Assembly: GCA_024663395.1 (NCBI GenBank)
Contig: JANFAH010000016.1
Location: 1,178,001 to 1,242,000 of the forward strand
Reading direction: 5' to 3'
DNA length: 64,000 nucleotides
Source: Pisolithus tinctorius
Taxonomy: Eukaryota; Basidiomycota; Agaricomycetes; Boletales; Pisolithaceae
The first letter of the stretch is position 1. The number at the start of each line of letters is the position of its first letter. The translations under genes and the position numbers were made by a program. Of the stretch, positions 54,701 through 64,000 are shown one piece after another. The notes below the pieces were generated by a model. The model saw only the letters and a program-made list of their open reading frames with translations. It had not been told where the DNA came from and did no database searches.

Positions 54701-57700
54701 TTCCTGGACTGCTCTAGCTCCGGATTCGTCGATCTGCAAAGATCTTGAAAACGGCAAATGAAAGATTCGTCGGTTGACAAGTCCACCAAGTCGATCTACC
54801 AGTAGATAGAACATTTGGGAAGCGAGGGCTTTCGGGACCACCACTCGCATGAGTTGGTTTCCGTCGGCGAGGACCGAGGCGGCCGCCGGTACGATTACTG
54901 AGGATTTCCCTTCACCCATGTTCAATTGCAGAACGGTGTTCTGGCCGGAATGGGGTGCTATCATTTCTAGCGCAACATCTGCTTGGACGCGACGGATGAG
55001 GAAATCTCCGTCAAGCTGAACCGGGAATAGAGGGGCTGAATAAGCTTTACATGAAATCAGCTGAGGTGACGAGATGAAGGCACCTGGATTAATAGCCAGT
55101 CAGCGTATGACTCTGCCTCCCAACCATCGCAACCAGTATTTTCCATCTCCTTGTGTAAATCCTCGGCTTGGCCATTCTTTGCCAAGGCTAGCATTCGGCG
55201 GGCACGCTGGTACTCCAGAGCGAGCTTTGCGAATGCTATTAAACAAACTCGCCAATCACGGGGCAATGTAATTCGCGATGTTGATGCGAGGCAACCAAGG
55301 AGAACCTTTGCTGTGATGCGTGGCCACCGACCAGACCTATAGACTGTGTGCTCGCTTGTCGTTTGTGGTCCCAAGTATTCTGCAAGGAACCTTAGGGCAG
55401 ACTGGTACCTTGTCCTGCTTTGCTCGCAATAGCTTCTGAACGACTCTACCAAGTGTACGGGGGTATCCACTTCCAGAGTCGGCTGGTCACAACTAAGGTG
55501 GTCTGCACTCTGTTGGAGCTCATTTGCATAGATAACATGAAACGTCGAGTTCGCATTCCGGTGAAGGTCGCCAATCAACTGGCTCATCTTCCTAGATCAG
55601 GTGAAACCAGGGTCAGAACAAAGTAGATATCGATGGTACAAGAACAAATACCGAATTCGAGACTGGAAAAGAGTCTTAGCGAGGGGATGATATAGAGCAT
55701 AACTGTCATGATGGAGATTGAACCCCGAGTTCTGAGGCGTCACCTCATTTAATGGAATGGCAGGTGCAGCGCGATGGAATAGGACCTCCAGGGTCACGTC
55801 CAGGTTCACTCGGTGGTGGCCCTGACCTGCTGGTACAAAGGAATATGCCAGTTGTTGGTCAGCAAGGAAAGACGTAGCGTTTTGGTCAAGAATTGACTCC
55901 ACGCGATTCAAGTGATCCTTCAACTCCATGTTCCGGTAGCAACTCGCGAACAGTGGGCTGAGATCAGAATTTAATGCGTCAATGTCATACCATGAGCACT
56001 CCGGAAAGTCGCTAGGAGGCTCTATACATGGCCACGCAGCAGTCGCTTTTTCAATTACTTCATTTTTTTCTCGTTCGCGCTGTTCCATGTACTCCATTTG
56101 ATCGACGCTGGACCGGCGAGGCTTTACGCGCCGGGAAACAAACTGGTTCAGTGCATGATGTGAGGGTGTATACCCGTCAGAGAGGTCGTAAACCGAGTGG
56201 TCAGGTGGATTTTCTTCCTTGAATTGAGGCATTGTTGCAAAGGCCAGCAAAGCGCCAGCGACGACTTCAAGCTTCGGCGAGGCATATACCATGGTAGACA
56301 GGGAGAATATGAGTTGGAAACGATGCCGTGGTGCTTGGCTCTTACGACAGCTGTCGTACAATGAAAGCCAGATTGCAGGTAGATCTGGGGATAACCAGTC
56401 TTTGTTGTAACGCAACGAAAATGCCTGCGAAACACCCCGCATAGTTCCTTTCCATGACTTAACTAAGCCTTGGATTTTTTTGGCTGGACATCTTTGAGCT
56501 GACCAATTATAAACGGCAAGGGCAGTACTGTATGCTCGGAGTCCATCGGCGGATGACGGTTGTACGTCCCTTGACTCGTAAACAGAGTCATGTGTGTCGA
56601 CAAGAAGGTGATGATGCGACTTTCGTGGGTAAAGCACTGCAGCTCTGATTCCAGCACGGAGAAGTATATCGTCACTACAAGCTGGTGGGAAGTCTTCGAA
56701 AGGTGGCGCAGATTGACCATGAAAAACTTGCTGTTTTTGTTGTATCTCCTTGATAGACGAGCACACATAGTAAAAGCCACAGTGTTGAGACGCAACCGGG
56801 AGACCCTGCAGCCAGTGCACGGTTTGCATGCGCTTTAAATGTTTAGGGTACCACGATCGGCGAGTGGTCAGTCTTGCTATGCAACACAATAGCTTGGCGG
56901 AGCGGGCATCAACCTTCATGAAGGACTGACATGCAGCAGAGCGCAAAATAGACAGTGCTTCTTCCGTGCCAGTCCTCTGCGTGAGAGGGTCCACCGAAGA
57001 CGGTTTGCTGGTCAGTGCATGCAGGTAGGCTCGATAAAGATTGCTAGCCAGGCTAGCGTTGCCAACCAAACATCCCAAGCCGGTATCAATTCGGAATATT
57101 TGATATCGGAAGCGCCTGTGCGCTGGACCCGATATGTCGATCGTGACCTGCACATGATCACCTTGCCTCGCGAATGACACATCTCCTTCTGGCACAAGGA
57201 CGAGTCTTTGGGCACCGTCGTCGGCCGAATTGGCCTTGGGTCGCAAGACAAGTTTGTTCGCTAGCCCGATCAATGTTCCTGCAGATTGTGTTTCGTCATA
57301 TACCATACCACGGGGATGACGGCACTCCAACTCCTGATTATCATTGACGAAGAAAGAAAGACCATAGCGTGGTAAATCGACAGACACCATATTCGGATTC
57401 TCCAGTGTGATAATGAGGTTCTGCGGATTTTCCAAAGGCTGAAGCCGTTGAGACAACATCTTCCAAGTTTGACTGCGGACATCGAAGAGTCTGACATCTC
57501 CCCTAGTCATCGAATGATGTCTGGGTGAAAACTGAAGCTTCCAGTTGTCAGGGGATGACTTCCACAAATCCTCTATAGGGCGAGCCTCCATCGTCCGGGT
57601 TGTGAGGTTGAGCCAGTGTACATGATCCTCAACCAGTGCAGCCGGGAAATCCGACCCCAACTTCTGAGAAGGAATCAATTCGAAAACGTCCGAATCAGTT

Positions 57701-60700
57701 TCTGTTTTGGCCCGAATTATCAAACCGTTCGTTCCCATTCGGAAGTAAACCTGCAGGACCAAGCTCGACTATCTGTGGATACGAATTGACCAGAACACCT
57801 ACGCGATATTTTTCAATCAAACCACGAGTAGCATATTCCATTCCAGCCATATCACCAGGAATGACATCCGGTGCCTGCTGCTGGGAATGAGTTCACGGAG
57901 TAGATTATGTAACATCAACACACTTACAGCACCGAAAAGCAAGGTAAAATTTGGATCTGTCATGATCTTATCCGGCAGTCTTCCCATCGGACGTCCATCC
58001 ACCAATAAAGTACCGTTAAGGACGTCGAAGCTCACTTTTTGTGACCACTGGGAGGCAAAACTGGATGTATCGGTAGTGAACCAGCTACGACGACCAGCAC
58101 CGGCCCTCTGCCATCGTGTGCTTCTGCGGTACCCAGGCCAAATATGCTTGATTCCGAGATCGATGCCGGCATTCCTTTCCAAGATCAAATTGCCCACATG
58201 CTCCTCTAACTTCCATGATAAACGATGGTCACGTTCTACAAGGAGCCTTGGCATCCCAGCGAGAGCACTGAGCTGTGAGGGCGTGTTGTCATGGATAACT
58301 ATCGCACAGCACACTAGAATCTCCAGATCCCTGGAGGAGTCGAGGAGCTGCGTCACGCTATCGAGACTCACGTCAAAAGTGCTGCGACAGATGGCGCCCA
58401 AGTCACGAAGTCGTCCTCGAAGCTGCTCCTTGTCAACCTCGCACGTCGCCTGTTCCAGTTTGTGAAAGAGTTCCAACACCCAACTGAACGTCTTCTCCCG
58501 GACAGTGCGTAGTAGTCCAAGTGCTCTATGGTAGCTATCGTCTTGGACTGAGGACATCGCAGAGAGCATCCTACCGACCACGAATGATATTGTGTCCATC
58601 GTCATACCCTCCAGCCAATTCCCCGACACAATCGACACGAGAGTCTCCAGTTCGCCCAAGAGTGAGTGACGAAAATGTGGCTGTTCCAGCTCAACATGCC
58701 ACACCAACTTCCCGTCATCTGATACCGGACCAACTTCGCTAGCTGTTTGAGAGAAGAGCATGTGAACCTCCTCACGACGGAAGGTCAATGTATTGGAACG
58801 AATCTCCCGCAAAATATTGAGCCACTGCAAAGAGGGTCCGCTGCGTAGGTGGCCATATGCTGTGAACTCGTGGGTAGAGAGGTCCTTGTCACAGTCAGTC
58901 AGACTGCAGAGCACATCGTTTGACGTGTGGGCAGTATGCTGAAGATAGCGCTGCAAGTTGCGATAGGGGCCAGGCGGGAGCTGATAGGAGCATGAGCCAG
59001 ATATAAACACGGGGCCGAAGCAGTCAGCAGCGGAGAAACAGGAATTTTTATCGTAGTAGTAAAAGCTGAGACCATTATTGACGCAGACCTCGCTCTCCAC
59101 CGCCGGTATGCTGGTTGAGCGGTAATGGGACTTTATGAATGGTTTCGCGTCAGATGCCAGCGTGATACGAGATCTAGCATGTTCAGTGCAATAGGAGGAC
59201 AGCGCAGAATATTCTTCGAGACAGGTATGAGGGTGTCTCTGCTGCAGTGGCGGGGAACAGATATCGACAAGTAGGAGAAAAATGATAGAACGCCACATGT
59301 CGAAAGCGAGTGGGCGATTCAGCTCGAATACAACTATTGCGGCCCGACAAGGATCCTCCGGGAGCGGCCATTCGTGTACTGTAATCTCGATTTTCGACTC
59401 AGACTCAAGCCTGCACTTCGCGCACTTCCGTCTGGGGTGTTTCCTTTTACCACGGCCATTAATCCCATAATTGTGTTCCATGCCTGCAGCACGCCTCGTG
59501 ATGTCGTGGTAGCGTTCATTCGACCGCTTGAGCTCCAAAAGTTTTTCTTCTCGCTGACGACGAGCAGCGTCAACAATGGAGTCCCTAAGGGCTAGCAAAC
59601 CAGAATCTTCGTTGAAGTATCGCACTGCAAAGTTAGTCGAGCCCGCTGAGTTCGAGAATACAGACCACCCATTTACTGCTTTAGAGCGACGCATGTGGAT
59701 GTAATTTGATGCGAGACGAAGCCGCTGGATGTCAAGTGCATCCCGAAGAAGTAATCGTTCCAGGAGAGAGATAGGTATTTCAGGGGAGTATTCACGGAGC
59801 ATGGGAATTTGTCGGGTGACGAGCTTGTCTAATGCAACCCATAATTCGATTACGGTGAGAAGCATTCGGGAGAAGCCTTCTGGGTTGCCTTCGTACGTTT
59901 TCCTAGCCGCCAATGAATACTTGTTGGCTAGGAGCTCCAGTTTCTTGCATGCTGCATCAGCATCACCCTCCAAGACACCAGCAACCCAATCATCGATGCC
60001 GTGGCTAACCTCTCGTTCCACATCATAGAGCGCCAAATGGGGGTCTGCCTCGTAGGCATCCTGGAAGAAGTCGCCAGTGGTCGATAGAAAATTATCCAAA
60101 TTACCACGCATGCGGCGGCTGGTCACAGAACTGGCAGGCCGCACGGTGGAGTAGCTTGGATTCATGACGTCGGTGATATACTTGTGACTGTCGAGTAAGG
60201 AGAGTCGAGTATCAGCCAGGATATTGAGGGAAAGGGGATTCCACATTGGTAAGAAGGCATCGCTGTCCTGCACCTGCTTCCATCTTTTATCCAACAGATT
60301 CCGGATGTCCGTACACGTCTGCAGCACGGAAGCTGACAACCAGTCAGGGGCTGACCCTCCCAGTTTTGTCAGCCGACGACTGATCTTGGCAGATATCCAG
60401 TGCAGGACGTCGTCAGGCATTCCCTGGACCAAGGCTTCTCGGGCGAGTCCATTCATGAAGAATAATATGAACGCCTTGTAGCCGTCTATCCCGAGACCAT
60501 TTCGTGCAAGCGTAGTCTGCAGAACGACTCTGATCATCAACCAGAGTGAAGAGCGACGCCAAGGGAGACGGGCATCACGCCACACGACGTCATCACCAAT
60601 ACGTTTGCTGATTCGCTGGACTTCGGCAGGCCTGCCAACAGCTCGCAGGATGCCGGTCAACAGCTCTGTTATGTACCGAGGGTGCACAGTATCCCGCTCC

Positions 60701-61315
60701 TCGGAAACTGTCGAACCCGCCTTGCGGGTCGTTGGAGCCGCGTCAAGACTGTCGTCGTTCATCTCGCAGAGGAAATGAGCAAGCTCGAGGCGGAATACAG
60801 CGTCATCAAAACCGCGTTTGAGATGGCGATCGCGGGCCCCGGGTACGAACATATGAGTTTGCCACAGGAACCCATGACCGCTGCGGCAGTAGGGGATACT
60901 TCGAAGGATTCTGCAATGGTTTCCTCTGCATCTCTTCTGAATACAACAGCTGCATTCTGGGCATGGATAAGATAGGCAACAACGTCTGTACGGAGTCAGT
61001 ACGAAAAAAGGATTGCTTTTGCGACATACAACACATACCTCCAGTTGTCATAGATGCGAGCTGGGACACGACGGGAGTTTCTTCTAGCTGGTGAAGGCGC
61101 GTTGCCTCGTAAAGATTGTGCAACAGCTTCTTCACACATTCCCAATGTGCTTTTGCAGGGCTATCAAGGTGTCTAGAGTAGTCGAATGCCGAATCACATA
61201 TTGCTTCAGACAGAGCAAGATCATTTGAGTGAGAATGATCATCTCCGTCAGGAAGCTTCAGAGGGCAAAAGATATGCGTGATCCTGTATTGCAATGACAT
61301 TTGTATCCCTTTCAA
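51748..61315 (-). CDS. Giant DUF6606/DUF3638/DUF3645 P-loop protein
   Basis: Read right to left, exon 1 is 61039-61315, followed by a 53-bp intron (60986-61038). The large exons are about 57817-60985, 55597-57762, 55057-55587, 53561-55050, 53020-53603 and 51748-53000, giving roughly 3,000 residues. The N-terminal part is DUF6606-like (H-A-Q-N-A-A-V-V-F-R-R, P-W-R-R-S-S-L-W-L-M-I). The P-loop L-N-M-G-E-G-K-S-S-V-I of DUF3638 lies at about 54895-54925. DUF3645 follows (P-Y-R-A-K-D, H-P-D-I-A-I-V-L-T-C-L-S-Y-Y-Y). A helicase-like H-T-R-G-T-D and C-M-R-M-R-K-L-G-H-G come near the end. The family is conserved in fungi and its function is not established; it is presumed an ATPase. Possible frame breaks exist near 60820 and 57775. 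Confidence 0.85.
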
Positions 61316-61903
61316 GTCCCAGTTTCTTCAGCGATCAGCTTAGCGAGTGGATGTAGAACCTTGTGGGGAGTCGGATGCGCTAAGAGACAGCTGAAATAGG
61401 GCCTTTTCACCATGAGTTCATATATGCCATAGGGCGTCTACTTTGCCTCGAGGCTGCCCACTTCTGATAGGCCGAAACCCGGGGCGCAGCCGTACACTTA
61501 AGGAAGAATGAAAAGATAGTAATGGAAGCTGATGGAAGGCATTCTCGAAACCCAACACGCTTAGGAAGAGCAACGCCCACCCGCTCTTTTCGCGCCCAAC
61601 TGTCACCGAGTAACGGAGCTATGATAACGGAAACCTTGAGGGACCCACGGCGACTGTCTTCCTAACCTGGAGTTTCAGATGACGGGTGAGCCAGTGGCGG
61701 AGAGTACTTGTGGCGGAACACTGGAAAACGTGTGACAAGTTCCATAGGGATGTGAGACGCTGTGGGACGTGGGTTCGGAGGAGTGAGTGTCAAATGTTGC
61801 CGGCGTTGAAACGTTGATCCGTCCACACGCTTATCATGAGCTTTTTTTGAATAACTTCAAGGTAGTCGTGAATCCTCTGCCACCAGCACTGCAAAAAGCA
61901 ACG
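61316..61903. promoter_or_regulatory. Divergent intergenic region of the giant gene and methyltransferase
   Basis: Both genes start from this stretch. The part right of 61700 is duplicated at 15786, so copy 1 kept only the methyltransferase-proximal half next to it. No TATA box stands out. Confidence 0.5.
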
Positions 61904-62771
61904 ATGAGTCTGCCTAGGCTACTACAAAGGTTCAGTCTCCTGGTTGACTTGTCATACGCTTTCAAGGTCGCCTTTCTGCCTACGATTAAACGGATTTTCC
62001 ATGAACCATCGCTTCTTCTCCATCCAAAGACGCTGTCATACATTTTCATGTCCCACGTATGGTCCTTCTTTGGACCATGCGTAGACGAGAACTCCGCTGC
62101 GGAGAAAGCGAAAGTCATTACTCCCTACGCGCAAGGCGTAGTTCTCGATGTCGGGGCTGGTCAGTTTTCTTGTCTTTTTGTTGGATTCTCGTTGAATTGC
62201 TATGTTATGATATTGGATACGCGTGGATGAATTATCAGGACATGGTCATAATATCAAATACCTCGACAGAGCAAGAGTGACGAAATATGTCGCCCTCGAA
62301 CCTAACGTACTTATGCACCCGAATATACGGCGTACAGCTGATGCTGCAGGGTTGAACGAAGCTGATGGAAACTTGGTCATCCTCGCTTGCGGGGCTGAAG
62401 ATACCACATCCATCATGACCTTTCTGGGAGATTACCAACCTGTCGACACAGTCGTGTCCACGTTAACACTTTGCTCGGTTCCCGAACCTCAGCGAACCAT
62501 CAAGTCACTCGTCAGCGATGTACTGAAGCCTGGCGGCGAACTGTTGTTCTTCGAGCATGTGCAGAACTCCCGCCCGCACATTGCACGGTGGCAGCAGTTC
62601 TGGTCACCGCTTTGGAGCAGAACGTTCGGTGGCTGTAGGCTTGACCGCCCAACGCATGTGTGGGTACAGGAGGTCGGTGGGTGGGAGAAGGAGGAAGTAT
62701 GGGCGTCAGACGGTGAAAGCGAAGAGCATCTGTTCTTGCATCGTTCAGGCAGGTTCGTCAAATCCGCTTAA
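61904..62771 (+). CDS. METTL7-like SAM-dependent methyltransferase
   Basis: Two exons, 61904-62159 and 62239-62771, with a 79-bp GT-AG intron in phase 1, give 262 residues. Splicing restores motif I, V-V-L-D-V-G-A-G-H-G-H-N-I, which is cut in the genomic sequence. Later blocks are A-L-E-P-N (motif II), T-L-T-L-C-S-V-P-E-P and L-K-P-G-G-E-L-L-F-F-E-H-V, as in METTL7/thiol-methyltransferase-like proteins. I choose ATG 61904 because the longer open frame upstream has no in-frame ATG. The N-terminal region is hydrophobic (L-L-V-D-L-S-Y-A-F-K-V-A-F-L), which fits membrane association of METTL7 relatives. Substrate unknown. Confidence 0.82.
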
Positions 62772-63093
62772 AGCGGGATTTTCGTCCCCCCCTCTCCGGA
62801 GAAATTGTTGTCCTCACGGGACGATGGGGAAGGGAGCGATCCGCCCTCCCAAAGGCTTACTCTGGTAGATACCTTATCTGGAGCTTACCCAGAGTGCTGT
62901 CGCTGTTTTCAGTATACTTTCCTGTGTACTCCTGCGTTGCAGCTAGGACAGTGGAACTTGCAAACTACCCTAGCCGTGGCCGTGACAGGCTTAGGGTTTT
63001 TTCAAGTTCGTATTTCTGGTTCTTCCTGCGTCATAGGTTTGAAGTGTAATATGCAGATCTACAAGTAATTTCCCACGACCGCTACTCATGCAT
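62772..63093. other. Convergent intergenic region
   Basis: Equivalent to 16856-17159. No gene supported. Confidence 0.45.
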
Positions 63094-64000
63094 TTACAGA
63101 CTCCCGTGCCCAGCTGTTGGACAGACACTCAGCAGCGAATCCACATGTCCTCTCCATGACTTTAATGCCGTCTCGTCCTTCGCGAGTTTGCATGCGATTT
63201 GGTTAGATGGGAGTAATCGAACTTCCAAATAGGGTCTGTCGATTCCGAAACTGGCAGCAGTCTTGTAATATGCCTTGCATCCCTCCTCCAGTTGTGGGCG
63301 CCTCTCGGACGTGGTGACCAATTCATAGAATGGAAGCAGACTGGGTGGGGGGCCAAAATCTACGACCCTTTTACCAGAATATCATTGACCAGTTTGAAGT
63401 TATGAGGTAAGCTTGCTCCATACACAGGCAAGTCTGCGATCGAACCTACCCAGTCATCGTGGCTTAAGAATGGTTCATACCTTGGGTCGCCGCCTGTGAT
63501 GTCATGCTAACAATCACCTTACAGGTATAACAGCCAGGTACAACGTCGCGTCTTCAGCAACAATCTTGTATGTACTAGGTGCTTGCACCAAGTTCATCGC
63601 ATCCCTGTACTTAATATAAATATGCTGCTCAGCATCAAGCTTTCCCATTAAGGATTTCACGAGGCTTTCACAGCGACATCGAGGGGAATTTTGGAAGAAT
63701 ATTTGGTGGCGTTCGTGACATAGAAGAACCGGGCACTGACTACTATCGAGTTAACAAGGTGCGTCCCATAGTTTTGTACAGGTTCTCCGGATCCTCGGGA
63801 GATTCAGAATGTAGAGGGAGACTGTGTAAGAAATCACAGTGAACACATTGGAGAGGTTATTCTGTTCGTCGTCGTCGAAGTCTGCAGTTGCAAAGTTAGA
63901 AAATTTTCCTCGATCTCTATCACCTTCGAAACAGTGGTAAGAAAGGGGGACAAAAGGTGGACTTCATACCAGTGTGACTTGTTCGACCTTTTACCACAGC
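63094..64000 (-). CDS. Unrecognised multi-exon gene, duplicate, cut by window end
   Basis: Same open stretches as 17169-18110 on the minus strand: the end segment at 63094-63356 with G-I-D-R-P-Y-L, then about 63500-63730, then the part entering from beyond the window. Small indels (for example near 63100 and 63735) distinguish it from copy 1. The family is not recognised and the 5' half lies outside the window. Confidence 0.4.

Larger units (their letters stand above)
61700..64000. repeat. Segmental duplication, copy 2
   Basis: Matches 15786-18110 from GAGAGTACTTG to the window end. Small differences include 2-20 bp indels. This copy keeps the intact methyltransferase and sits next to a single-copy gene, so it is probably the original. 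Confidence 0.95.

Noticed and set aside
57887..58465. Plus-strand open frame of 192 codons opposite the giant gene
   Set aside because: It is the reverse shadow of a strongly conserved coding exon and has no motif.

Overview
The window is nuclear DNA of a repeat-rich basidiomycete fungus, most likely an Agaricomycete. The evidence is: short GT-AG introns (53 and 79 bp in two clear cases), a KDZ-family transposase, TET/JBP-like dioxygenases of the type known from mushroom transposons, and a giant DUF3638/DUF3645 P-loop protein typical of fungi. Most of the window is nested transposable elements. Ordinary single-copy genes occur mainly at about 50.7-64 kb.

Region 1 (0.5-15.8 kb) is a decayed Ty3/gypsy element on the + strand (gypsy A). 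It is interrupted twice. A 5,172-bp Ty1/copia element on the minus strand (660-5831) has 268-bp LTRs, a GATGG target duplication and an apparent half-tRNA(iMet) primer site. A TIR element of about 5.5 kb (about 8.62-14.16 kb) has no transposase. It carries GCCGG-rich arrays near both ends, a TET/JBP-like dioxygenase ORF and a coiled-coil ORF. Gypsy A ends in an LTR at 15553-15785.

Region 2 (15.8-25.4 kb) starts with one copy of a segmental duplication: a METTL7-like methyltransferase, here a pseudogene, and an unrecognised minus-strand gene. Next come a 3'-end fragment of a LINE in inverted orientation, a second gypsy element (B), and a 5'-truncated Tad1-like LINE that is fused in frame to gypsy B and ends in a poly(A) run at 25391.

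Region 3 (25.8-50.5 kb) is a basidiomycete tnp2/CACTA-like transposase-family gene plus a companion gene, both on the minus strand. The first is split by an 18,133-bp KDZ DNA transposon (30626-48758). The KDZ element has ~100-bp terminal inverted repeats and a GCCAGCC target duplication. It has GGGCCC-rich arrays inside both ends, including a 219-bp tandem repeat. Its genes are a Zn-cluster protein (+), a CxC2/KDZ transposase (-), a long multi-exon gene of unknown function (+) and a TET/JBP dioxygenase (-). Removing the element and one target copy restores the host reading frame exactly.

Region 4 (50.7-64 kb) holds an amputated MRH4-like DEAD-box helicase (C-terminal half only), the giant DUF6606/DUF3638/DUF3645 gene on the minus strand, and the second copy of the segmental duplication with an intact methyltransferase.

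The most interesting signal is that two different TIR elements share the same design: short CpG-containing palindromic motifs massed inside each terminus plus a TET/JBP enzyme. In the same window, premature stops in the retroelements are mostly TGA or TAG codons where conserved Arg or Gln would be expected, which is the trace expected from cytosine methylation and deamination. This suggests, but does not prove, that the elements use cytosine oxidation to protect or mark their ends.
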